From the NCBI RefSeq assembly GCF_006438825.1, contig NZ_RCZP01000005.1, positions 124,001 through 188,000 on the forward strand: a DNA stretch of 64,000 nt, in the 5' to 3' direction. The notes below the pieces were generated by a model. The model worked only from the letters and a program-made list of their open reading frames with translations, made no database searches and was not told the origin of the DNA. Both the position numbers and the translations under genes were made by a program. The number at the start of each line of letters is the position of its first letter. Position 1 is the stretch's first letter. The DNA comes from Muricoccus nepalensis. Lineage in GTDB: Bacteria; Pseudomonadota; Alphaproteobacteria; Acetobacterales; Acetobacteraceae. Positions 16,509 to 24,142 of this stretch are shown here, one piece after another.

Positions 16509-16632
16509 ACGCGGTGCCGGTGGCTGGCTATCAGGAGCGCGGGCCGGCTTCGTCCGGGCCGCGGCGTCCGAGGGGAAGAGGGATGAGACCTGCCGGTCCG
16601 AGGGAACGATCCGACCGCCGGAGGGCCCGCGC

Positions 16633-17544
16633 ATGCTTCCGGTGAAGCGCCTTCGGTTCCTCGCCCTCGCCACCCCCGACCTCGAGCGGCAGCTCGCCTA
16701 TTACCGCGACGTCATCGGCCTTGCCGAGGTGGGGCGGGAGCGCGGCCGGGCGTTCCTGGCGACGGAGGCCGGCCAGCTCGCGATCGTCCTCGAGGAGGGC
16801 TCGCCGCCGGGCCTGTGCCGCCTGGCCTTCGACCTCTCGCCCGCGCTGGACGCGGAGGAAACGGCGCGCGCCCTGCGGGACGCCGGGCTCTCCGCCGAGC
16901 GGGTGTCCGACAGCGCGCCCGGCTGCCCCCTCGCGCTCCGCGCGCGGGACGGGGATGGCCGGGTGATCGAGCTCCATGCCGGCCCGCATTTCCACGACAA
17001 CCGCCAGCCGCTGCCGGGCGTGGCGCCGCTGAAGCTCGGCCATGTCGCGTGCCACGCGCCGGACCCGGCGGCGACCGCCGGCTTCTACGCGGAGCGCCTC
17101 GGCTTCCGCGTCTCGGACTGGATCGAGGACCGCTTCGTGTTCCTCCGCTGCAGCCACGAGCACCACACGGTGAACTTCACCCGCGGCCCCGACGCCCGGA
17201 TGCACCACCTGGCCTTCGAGCTCCGCGACGCCGCGCACATGCACCGGGCCTGCGACATCCTCGGCGGGCAGAAGGCGACGGTCCTCTGGGGGCCCGTGCG
17301 GCACGGGCCGGGCCACAACGTGGCGATGTACCACCGCGACCCCGACGGCAACGCGATCGAGATGTTCTACGACCTCGACCGCATGACGGACGAGGCGCTG
17401 GGCTTCTGGGACCCGCGGCCCTGGCACCGCGACCGGCCGCAGCGGCCGAAGACCTGGGTCGGCCTGCCGCGCGACGTCTGGGGCCTGCCGCCGTCGCAGG
17501 CCTTCCTCGAGATGCACCGGCTCCAGCTGCCGGACGCGAGCTGA
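16633..17544 (+). CDS. VOC-family extradiol dioxygenase (type I)
   Basis: 303 residues made of two glyoxalase/VOC modules (about 5-115 and 130-255). Fe(II) ligands typical of 2,3-dihydroxybiphenyl/catechol 2,3-dioxygenases are visible in the second module: His in KLGHVACHAPD, His in MHHLAFEL and Glu in NAIEMFYDL. An aromatic catecholic substrate is likely but not identifiable. ATG 16633 has GGAGGGC upstream; a longer open frame upstream has no domain match. First gene of a three-gene operon with the NTF2-like protein (5-nt gap) and the GntR regulator, preceded by operator copy 1. Confidence 0.88.
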   Translation: MLPVKRLRFLALATPDLERQLAYYRDVIGLAEVGRERGRAFLATEAGQLAIVLEEGSPPGLCRLAFDLSPALDAEETARALRDAGLSAERVSDSAPGCPLALRARDGDGRVIELHAGPHFHDNRQPLPGVAPLKLGHVACHAPDPAATAGFYAERLGFRVSDWIEDRFVFLRCSHEHHTVNFTRGPDARMHHLAFELRDAAHMHRACDILGGQKATVLWGPVRHGPGHNVAMYHRDPDGNAIEMFYDLDRMTDEALGFWDPRPWHRDRPQRPKTWVGLPRDVWGLPPSQAFLEMHRLQLPDAS

Positions 17545-17549
17545 CGGCA

Positions 17550-17930
17550 ATGGGCGACGCCACGCTCCTCGCCCGGGAGGACGAGCGCTTCCGCGCGATG
17601 ATCGCGGGCGACCTCGCGACGCTCGACCGGCTGATCGCGGACGACCTGCGCTTCGTCCACTCCAACGGCGCCGTGGAGGGCAAGGCGGAGTTCCTCCGCA
17701 AGCTGCGCAGCGGCGAGCGCCGCTACCGCCGCTACGAGGCCCTCGCCCGCGAGGTGCGGCAGGAGGGCACGCTCGGCCTTGTCTTCGGCGAGGCGGAGGC
17801 GGAGATCGAGCGGCCCGGCGGTTCCGTCCGCGCGCGCATGATCTACACCGCCGTCTACCGCGGCGGCGCGGAGCCCCGGCTCCTCGCCTGGCACTCGGTC
17901 AAGTCGCCCGCGCCGGCCGAGGGTCCTTGA
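17550..17930 (+). CDS. NTF2-like (SnoaL/DUF4440) protein
   Basis: 126 residues with the pattern of nuclear transport factor 2-like folds: an N-terminal helix pair (LLAREDERFRAMIAGDLATLDRLIADDLRFVHSNG, split here by the family turn) followed by a strongly curved sheet ending in TAVYRGGAEPRLLAWHSVK. Such proteins are small isomerases, hydratases or ligand-binding accessories in aromatic pathways. It lies 5 nt after the dioxygenase stop, so it is co-transcribed and probably acts on or binds a product of that enzyme. Confidence 0.8.
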   Translation: MGDATLLAREDERFRAMIAGDLATLDRLIADDLRFVHSNGAVEGKAEFLRKLRSGERRYRRYEALAREVRQEGTLGLVFGEAEAEIERPGGSVRARMIYTAVYRGGAEPRLLAWHSVKSPAPAEGP

Positions 17931-17998
17931 GGCGGGGACCCTTGAGGCGCGGGGCGGGCGGCGCCACAGTCGGCCCTTCCCAGAAGGTTTTCCAAGCC

Positions 17999-18706
17999 AT
18001 GCCCGCGAGGGTCGCCCCCCGGAGCGCCGCCCCGCCCGCGGTGCTGGTCAGCCAGACCGTCCTGAACCAGCTCCAGGCCGACATCCTGGACGGGCACTAC
18101 GCCCCCGGCGCGCGACTGCGCTTCGCCGAGCTCCAGAAGGCCTACGACGTCGGCATCGGCACGCTGCGCGAGGCGCTGTCGCACCTGGCCTCGGTGGGCA
18201 TGGTGGAGGTGGACGCGAACCGGGGCTTCCGCGTGGCGCCCGTCTCGGAGGAGGACCTCCGGGACGTCTCCACCCTCCTGATGGAGTTCGAGCAGCGGGC
18301 GATCCTCTCCTCCATCGAGCGCGGCGGCCAGGACTGGGAGGAGGGCGTGGTGCTGGCCTTCCACCGGCTGGCCGGCATCGAAGCCCTTCCGCGCGCCGAG
18401 CGCACGGCGCACTTCAAGGAGTGGGTCGCGCTGCACCGCGACTTCCACCAGGCGCTGGTCGCCGCCTGCGGGTCGCGCTGGCTGCTGCACATGCGCGGCC
18501 TGCTCTACGACCACATGGAGCGCTACCGGCTGCTGTCGCAACGCCACCGGCCGCAGGGGCCGGGGCGGCTGGCGGAGCACGAGGCGATCAAGGAGGCCGC
18601 CCTCGCCCGCCGCGGCGCGGAGGCGGCGGAGCTGCTCCGGCGCCAGATGCAGTGGACGGTCGACAACGTCCGCCGCTACGCCCCCCAGTTCATCCAGGCG
18701 GCCTGA
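17999..18706 (+). CDS. GntR family transcriptional regulator (FCD type)
   Basis: 235 residues. An N-terminal winged helix (about 20-85: LNQLQADILDGHYAPGARLR, then GIGTLREALSHLASVGMVEV) and a C-terminal all-helical FCD ligand domain with the metal-binding His pattern (ALHRDFHQALVAACG, EHEAIKEAAL). FCD regulators usually repress catabolic genes until a carboxylate ligand binds. ATG 17999 is chosen; a TTG at 17927 would add 24 residues. It ends the dioxygenase operon, and three matching operators flank the neighbouring transcription units, so it probably controls them and itself. Confidence 0.9.
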   Translation: MPARVAPRSAAPPAVLVSQTVLNQLQADILDGHYAPGARLRFAELQKAYDVGIGTLREALSHLASVGMVEVDANRGFRVAPVSEEDLRDVSTLLMEFEQRAILSSIERGGQDWEEGVVLAFHRLAGIEALPRAERTAHFKEWVALHRDFHQALVAACGSRWLLHMRGLLYDHMERYRLLSQRHRPQGPGRLAEHEAIKEAALARRGAEAAELLRRQMQWTVDNVRRYAPQFIQAA

Positions 18707-18731
18707 CGGCGGAGCCACCTCGCCGCTGATT

Positions 18732-18758
18732 ATCGAATGTCTTGAAATTTTCGAAGAT
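18732..18758. promoter_or_regulatory. paired TCGAA operator, copy 2
   Basis: ATCGAATGT at 18732-18740 and TTCGAAGAT at 18750-18758, again with an 18-bp offset. It ends 38 nt before the hydrolase ATG and begins 25 nt after the GntR stop, so it probably overlaps or adjoins the promoter of the hydrolase-dehydrogenase operon. The surrounding 35 bases are strikingly A/T-rich for this genome. Confidence 0.6.
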
Positions 18759-18796
18759 CAATGCATCCTGCCGCCGTACCGGAGGAATGCCAGGTC

Positions 18797-19672
18797 ATGG
18801 ACAGCGAGATCACCTTCCCCTCCGACGGGCTGCGGCTCGCCGGCAGCCTGCACGTGCCGGACTCGCGCGGGCCGGAGCAGCGGCTGCCGGCCGTCATCGT
18901 CCTGCACGGCTTCATCGGCGCGAAGGACAACTCCTACTCCGAGGTGGTGAGCCGGCTGATGGAGAGCTGGGGCTATGTCGTGCTGCGCATCGACTTCCGC
19001 GGCTGCGGCAAGAGCGAGGGGCGGCGCGGCTACGTGCTCTGCCACGACCAGGTGGCGGACACGCGCAACGCCCTCACCTGGCTCGCCGCGCGGCCGGAGG
19101 TGGACCCGGCGCGGATCGCGGTGCTCGGGCACTCCTTCGGCGCCGCCATCGCCGCCTACACCGCCAGCACCGACACGCGCTTCCGCGCGGCGGTCATCTC
19201 CTGCGGCTGGGGCAACGGCGAGCGCAAGTTCCGCGGCCAGCACCCGACGCCCGAGGCCTGGGCGAAGTTCACGGCGATGCTGGAGGAGGGCCGCGCGCAC
19301 AGGCAGCGCACCGGCGAGACGCTGATGGTGAGCCGCTGGGACGTGGTGCCAATGGCCGAGCACCTGCGCAAGAACCTGTCGCACCTCGCCCAGACCGTCG
19401 TGGCCGCGGACACCGCGCAGAGCATGTACGACTTCAAGGCCGAGGAGGTCATCGGCCAGCTCGCGCCGCGGCCCGTGCTGTTCATGCACGGCGCCGACGA
19501 CACCGTGACGCCCGTCGAGCAGTCCATGCGCCTGTGGGAGCGCGCGGGCCAGCCGAAGGACCTCGTGCTGATCACCGGCACCGACCACTTCCCCATCTTC
19601 GGCGACGACAACCGCGGGCGCGACATCCTGAAGGGCTGGCTGGGCCGCTACTTCCCACTGGACGCGGCATGA
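18797..19672 (+). CDS. alpha/beta hydrolase (dienelactone hydrolase/esterase-like)
   Basis: 291 residues, cytoplasmic. Classic serine-hydrolase fold: the oxyanion region VIVLHGFIGAKDN, the nucleophile Ser in VLGHSFGAAIA, Asp in FMHGADDTVTP and His in GTDHFPIFG. In this setting it may hydrolyse the ring-fission product of the nearby dioxygenase or an ester form of the substrate. ATG 18797 is used because GGAGG (18781-18785) fits it; ATG 18761 would place the ribosome site inside the gene. Its stop overlaps the start of the dehydrogenase gene (ATGA, 19669-19672). Confidence 0.87.
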   Translation: MDSEITFPSDGLRLAGSLHVPDSRGPEQRLPAVIVLHGFIGAKDNSYSEVVSRLMESWGYVVLRIDFRGCGKSEGRRGYVLCHDQVADTRNALTWLAARPEVDPARIAVLGHSFGAAIAAYTASTDTRFRAAVISCGWGNGERKFRGQHPTPEAWAKFTAMLEEGRAHRQRTGETLMVSRWDVVPMAEHLRKNLSHLAQTVVAADTAQSMYDFKAEEVIGQLAPRPVLFMHGADDTVTPVEQSMRLWERAGQPKDLVLITGTDHFPIFGDDNRGRDILKGWLGRYFPLDAA

Positions 19673-20736
19673 CGGCGCGCGTCGCGGCGGACGCGCTGCG
19701 CGACTTCGCGGGCGCGGTCTTCCGCGCGGCCGGGGTCGGCGACGCGGACGCGCGGGCCTGGGCCGAGACCCTCGTCTGGGCGAACCTGCGCGGGGTGGAC
19801 AGCCACGGCGTGCTCCGCATCCCCCGCTACCTCGAACTCATCGGCTCCGGCGCCATCAACCCGCGGCCGGCGATGGCGATGCGCGTTGCCGCCGGCGCGA
19901 TCGGGCTACTGGAGGCGGACCGCGCGCCGGGCCCGGTCGCGATGAACCGCGCGATGGACGAGGCGATCGCCATCGCGCGCCGGCTGCACCTCGGCTGGGT
20001 GGTGGCGCGCGACATCACCCATGCCGGCGCGGTCGGGCACTTCGCCGTGCGCGCCGCGGCGCAGGGGCTGGCGGGGCTGGTGATGACGGCCTCCGGCCCT
20101 CTCATGGCCTGGCCGGGCAGCCGGGGCGCCGTGGTGTCGACCAACCCGATCGCCGTCGCGATCCCGGCCGGCGAGCGCCCTCCCCTGCTGCTCGACATGT
20201 CGACGGCCGCGGTGGCGCTGGGCAAGGTAATGGCCGCGAAGGACGCGGGCACGCCGATCCCGGAGGGCTGGGGCGTGGACGGCGCGGGCCGCCCCACGAC
20301 GGACCCCGCCGCGGTCGCCACGCTGCTGCCCATGGCGGGGCCGAAGGGCGCCGGCCTGTCGCTGATGATCGAGTGCCTGGCGAGCCTCGCGGCGGGCAAC
20401 CCGCTGCTGACGCCGTCGCTGCTCGGCCAGGGTCCGAAGGAGGGACCGCGGATGAACGGGCTCGCCATCGCGGTCGACGTCGGCGCCTTCGGGGAGGCGG
20501 GCGCCTTCGCGCGGGAGGTGGACGCGCTGGCCGCCGCCGTCGCCGCGGCGCCGGCGGGGGGCGACGCGCCCGTGATGCTGCCGGGCGAGCGCGGCGGCGC
20601 CGTGATGGCGACGCGGGAGCGCGAGGGCATCGCCCTGCCCGCCGGCACCTGGACCCGCCTGGAGAAGGCCGCGGCCGCGCTGGGCGTGCCGATGCCGCCC
20701 CGGAGCGGCGGGCCGCCGGCGCGTCAGTCCGGCTGA
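19669..20736 (+). CDS. Ldh family malate/L-lactate-type dehydrogenase
   Basis: 355 residues, the usual size of the YlbC/YiaK/malate dehydrogenase family, which oxidises 2-hydroxy acids with NAD(P) using a fold unlike the classical LDH. Conserved features: the start region with NLRGVDSHGVLRIPRYLE (substrate His), the ARDITHAGAVGHFAVRAA loop, STNPIAVAIPAG, and the glycine-rich GPKGAGLSLMIE. Coupled to the hydrolase by an ATGA overlap. Its 3' end overlaps the convergent TctC gene by 13 nt. Confidence 0.9.
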   Translation: MTARVAADALRDFAGAVFRAAGVGDADARAWAETLVWANLRGVDSHGVLRIPRYLELIGSGAINPRPAMAMRVAAGAIGLLEADRAPGPVAMNRAMDEAIAIARRLHLGWVVARDITHAGAVGHFAVRAAAQGLAGLVMTASGPLMAWPGSRGAVVSTNPIAVAIPAGERPPLLLDMSTAAVALGKVMAAKDAGTPIPEGWGVDGAGRPTTDPAAVATLLPMAGPKGAGLSLMIECLASLAAGNPLLTPSLLGQGPKEGPRMNGLAIAVDVGAFGEAGAFAREVDALAAAVAAAPAGGDAPVMLPGERGGAVMATREREGIALPAGTWTRLEKAAAALGVPMPPRSGGPPARQSG

Positions 20737-21752
20737 AGCTGCCGGCTGACGACGAGCTGCCGCCACCGCGCGATCTCGCCCGCCACGAGGTCGCGCAGCT
20801 CCTCGGGCGAGCTGGTGCGCACCTGGCCGTCCACCAGCTCCGCCAGACGCGCGCGCAGCGCCGGCTGCTCGGCCAGCGAGAGGACGGCCTTGTGCAGCGC
20901 CGCGACCGCCGGGGCCGGGAGGGAGGCCGGGCCCGCGAGCCCTGCCCAGGTCGTGACCGCGTAGCCGGGCACGGTCCGCCCGACCGGCGGCACGCCGGGG
21001 AAGGAGGCGGAGGGCTCCGGCGCCGTGAGGGCGATCGCGCGCAGCCGCCCGTCGCGCACATGCGGCCCGGCCGTGACCGTCGTGATGATGGCGCAGGCGA
21101 GGTCGCCGGCCATCAGCGCGGTGATCGCGTCCGCCTCGCCGCGGTAGGGCACGTGGAGGAGGCGCGCGCCCGTCATCGCGCCGAGCAGCTCGCCGGCGAG
21201 ATGATGCGTCGAGCCGGAGCCGGCCGAGCCGAAGCTGAGGCCCGCGGGCGTGGCGGCGAGCCGCAGCAGCGCCGCGAGGTCGCGCGCGGGGTTGTCGGCG
21301 CGCACGGCGACGACGAAGCCGTACTCCACCACGCGCGCGACCCAGGTGAAGCCCGCGACCGGGTCGAAGGCGAGGTTCCGCCCGAAGGCCGCCCCGACGG
21401 CGTGGCCGCCCGTCATCAGCCCGATGGTGTAGCCGTCCGCCGCGGCGCGGTTGAGCGCGCCGGCCGCCACCATCCCGCCCGCGCCAGGCCGCGGCTCGAT
21501 GAGCACGGGCTGGCCCAGGAGGCCGCCGAGCGGCGCCGAGAGCACGCGGGCGAGGGTGTCCGCCGAGCCGCCCGGCGCAAAGCCGTGCAGCATCACCAGC
21601 GGACGTTCCGGGTAGGCCGCGAGGGCGGGGCCGGCGGCGAGGCCCGCCGCGGCGCCGAGGAACAGGCGGCGCGGGAGCGGGCCGCCGGTCCACGCCGTGT
21701 GTTCGGGTTCCGCCTCCGCGCGACGGCGGGGCACGCGGATGGGCGCTGTCAC
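20724..21752 (-). CDS. TctC/Bug-family solute-binding protein
   Basis: 342 residues including a long N-terminal leader with twin Arg (VPRRRAEAEP) and a hydrophobic PRRLFLGAAAGLAAGPALA export signal. The mature protein shows the Bug pattern: YPERPLVMLHGFAPGGSADTLAR, GQPVLIEPRPGAGG, LLHVPYRGEADA. Bug proteins bind small carboxylates in the periplasm for tripartite transporters or act as sensors. GTG 21752 has GGAGGG 9 nt upstream; in-frame ATGs at 21815 and 21854 are less well placed. Operator copy 3 sits 104 nt upstream, tying it to the GntR regulon. Confidence 0.85.
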   Translation of the reverse strand: MTAPIRVPRRRAEAEPEHTAWTGGPLPRRLFLGAAAGLAAGPALAAYPERPLVMLHGFAPGGSADTLARVLSAPLGGLLGQPVLIEPRPGAGGMVAAGALNRAAADGYTIGLMTGGHAVGAAFGRNLAFDPVAGFTWVARVVEYGFVVAVRADNPARDLAALLRLAATPAGLSFGSAGSGSTHHLAGELLGAMTGARLLHVPYRGEADAITALMAGDLACAIITTVTAGPHVRDGRLRAIALTAPEPSASFPGVPPVGRTVPGYAVTTWAGLAGPASLPAPAVAALHKAVLSLAEQPALRARLAELVDGQVRTSSPEELRDLVAGEIARWRQLVVSRQLQPD

Positions 21753-21855
21753 GGTTCCATTCCCTCCGTCCGGCCGCGCCGCGACAGAGGCGGGCGTCGC
21801 GCGGCCGCCCTGCATGGGAGCGGCCTCTATCGTGCCGGAACCGTCCCACAGCATA

Positions 21856-21882
21856 TTCGAAGATACAATCTTTTTCGAAGAT
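21856..21882. promoter_or_regulatory. paired TCGAA operator, copy 3
   Basis: Two exact TTCGAAGAT units at 21856-21864 and 21874-21882, 18 bp apart. This is the most perfect of the three copies, with matching bases on both sides (TATTCGAAGATA and TTTTCGAAGATA). It lies between the TctC start and the end of the truncated LysR gene, where the TctC promoter should be. Confidence 0.65.
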
Positions 21883-21920
21883 AGGCGCTGTAGGCTAGTA
21901 GCGGGAGGGCCCCGCCGGCC

Positions 21921-22570
21921 TCAGGCGCCGAAGGTGATCCCCTCCTTGCGGTACATGTCCTTCACGAGCTTGAGGATGAGGCTGATCTCCGGCGAGCGGT
22001 CGCCCTTGCGGGTGCTCATAATGACGGGCGAGACCGCCTCGGGCTCGTCCAGGCGCCGGTAGACCACGTTGTCGCGGCGGAACCGCTCGACGGAGGCCGG
22101 CACGACGCAGACGCCGGTCTCCGCCGCGACGAGGCCGAGGGCGGTCTGCAGCTCCCGCACCTCGTGCACGGCCCGGGGCTTCATGTCGCGCTCCCGGAAG
22201 AGCGCCAGGACCTGGTCCGCGTAGCTCGGGCGCGGCGACTTGGGGTAGACGACCAGCGCGTCCTGGGCGATCTCGGCCAGCTTCAGCAGGCCGGTGCGCG
22301 ACGAGAGGGGATGCGTCAGCGGCAGGGCGACGCAGAGCGCCTCGTTGCGCAGGAGCGTGCGCTCGACCGCGATGTCGTTGAACGCGACTCGCCCGAAGCC
22401 GACGTCGATGCGGCCCTCCTTGAGGGCGGCGACCTGCTCGATCGTCGTCATCTCGAGCAGCGTCAGCTCGACATCGGGCCGCGCGGCGCGGTACCGGCGG
22501 ATCACCTCCGGCAGGTAGCCGTAGAGCGTGGACGCAACGAAGCCCATGCCGAGCCGCGCGTGGCCCCCCG
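21921..22570 (-). pseudogene. LysR-type regulator lacking its DNA-binding domain
   Basis: The frame reads as a LysR effector-binding domain: GHARLGMGFVASTLYGYLPE, then LEMTTIEQVAALKEGRIDVG, and the domain end DMYRKEGITFGA. It resembles BenM/CatM-type aromatic-acid regulators. The first in-frame ATG is 22547, already inside the effector domain. Upstream the match stops near 22570, and no winged-helix segment appears in any frame before the MmgE/PrpD gene ends at 22781, so about 85-90 N-terminal residues are missing. I infer a 5' deletion. The remaining 210 nt (22571-22780) hold no gene I can identify. Confidence 0.8.
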
Positions 22571-22780
22571 AAGGCGCGCGACCATCGCCTTCATCTCGTC
22601 CAGGCGGTCGAGCGGGCGCGCGCCGAGGCGCTGCTGCGCGAGGGCAAGTGGGACCACCTCTGGCGGAGGAGACGGCGCGCTGGGGAGCCTTCGTCCGGCG
22701 CGCTGGCGTTCAGCCGGAGTAGGGCGCCTTGCCCGGGCCGCACGGCGCGCCCCAGGCCGGCGGCGCCGGGGCCCCGTCGG

Positions 22781-24142
22781 TCAGCGCGCCCCGCGCGGAT
22801 CCCGGACGAGCAGGCCCGGCAGCGCCCCGCCCTCGCGGATCGCGCGGCGCAGGGCCTCCGCCGCCGCCGCGCCGAGGACGGGCTCCGCGAGCTCGTGGAA
22901 CTTCGCGTCGAGCTCGGCGTCGGTCAGGGGGTCCTCGGGATCGCCCTTGCGGATCGGCTGCTCGTGCTCGAGCACCGTGCCGTCCGCCAGCGCCAGCCGG
23001 AGGCGCGCCGCGCGGCGGCGCGGGTAGGCGTCGGCGAGCTCCGGCGCGAGGCTGACGGAGACCTTCGGCATGAAGGCGCGCAGCGCGGGGTCCGAGAGGC
23101 GCTCGGGCCGGAAGGCGTCCAGCCGGACGGCGCCGAGGTGCAGCAGGGCGGCGACGCAGTACTGGGTGCTGAAGCGCGCCTCCTCCGCGCTGGCCACGAC
23201 CGGGCGGTCGCACATCTCCGCGGTCGCGCGGTAGCCGGCGACCTGGAGGCTCTCGACCTCCTCCGGCCGGAAGGGGCGCTGCGCACGGAGGGCGACGAGC
23301 CCGTCCAGCGCCGGGAAGATGTGGCCGCAGCAGCCGTGGTTCTTGACGGTGATCGCGCCGATCACGAAGCGCTCGCCCAGCCCCTCCAGCGCGTCCTCCC
23401 ACCGGCCCGTGCTGTCGCTGGTCGCGGCGGCGAAGCCGGCGGGGCCGTGCAGCACGTCGGGCGCGCCGGTCACGCCGGCGGCCGCGGCCCGGGCGGCGAG
23501 GACCCCGGCCTCCGCGGCGTGGCCGGGGTGGAGCGGCTTGCTCATCCCCTCGCCCCGGAAGGCGCCCTGCAACCCGCCCGCCATGGTGGCCGAGAGGGCG
23601 ATGGCGTGGCCGATCCGCGCGGCGTCGCAGTCCAGCAGCAGCGCCGCCGCCGTCGCGGCCGCCAGGGTGCCGACCGTCGCGGTGGTGTGCCAGTGGCGGT
23701 AGTGGCTCGGCTGCACCGCCAGCGCCACGCGCCCGCCCACCTCGTAGCCGGCGGCCATGGCGCGCAGCAGGCCGTCCATCCCCGCCCCCTGCGCCTGCGC
23801 GACCGCGAGGGCGGCGGCGATGGTGGGGCTGCCGGGATGGAGGCCGGAATCGCGGTGGATGTCGTCGAACTCCACGGCGTGGCTGGCCACCGCGTTCAGC
23901 AGCGCCGCGTGGCGCGCCCCGCCGCGCCGTCCGTCGACGTAGCAGACCGCCCCGCCCTCCCCGCGCTCGTCCGCCAGCGCGGCCGCCAGCAGCGTCGCGG
24001 GCGGGGAAAGCGTGCCCGGCAGGGTGGCCGCGAACCAGTCGAGCAGGGCGCGCCGCGCCTGGTGCTCCAGCCCCGCCGGCCAGGGCCGGTCGCGCCAGCC
24101 GGCGGCGTGGGCCGCGAGGACCGGCAGGGGGTTGGCGGTCAC
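22781..24142 (-). CDS. MmgE/PrpD family protein
   Basis: 453 residues, typical for the family, which includes 2-methylcitrate dehydratase and cis-aconitate decarboxylase. Family segments include ASHAVEFDDIHRDSGLHPGS (conserved D-D and H), ALSATMAGGLQGAFRGEGMSK, PLHPGHAAEAGVLAA and ITVKNHGCCGHIFPALD. The GTG at 24142 overlaps the stop of the upstream synthetase gene (GTGA). Last gene of the five-gene operon. Outside true PrpD orthologs the substrate is usually unknown, and the neighbours here do not include methylcitrate synthase. Confidence 0.88.
   Translation of the reverse strand: MTANPLPVLAAHAAGWRDRPWPAGLEHQARRALLDWFAATLPGTLSPPATLLAAALADERGEGGAVCYVDGRRGGARHAALLNAVASHAVEFDDIHRDSGLHPGSPTIAAALAVAQAQGAGMDGLLRAMAAGYEVGGRVALAVQPSHYRHWHTTATVGTLAAATAAALLLDCDAARIGHAIALSATMAGGLQGAFRGEGMSKPLHPGHAAEAGVLAARAAAAGVTGAPDVLHGPAGFAAATSDSTGRWEDALEGLGERFVIGAITVKNHGCCGHIFPALDGLVALRAQRPFRPEEVESLQVAGYRATAEMCDRPVVASAEEARFSTQYCVAALLHLGAVRLDAFRPERLSDPALRAFMPKVSVSLAPELADAYPRRRAARLRLALADGTVLEHEQPIRKGDPEDPLTDAELDAKFHELAEPVLGAAAAEALRRAIREGGALPGLLVRDPRGAR

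Noticed and set aside
22571-22700. + strand reading HLVQAVERARAEALLREGKW as a gene
   Set aside because: It looks protein-like, but there is no start or ribosome site and no family I recognise; kept only as a possible relic in the LysR finding.
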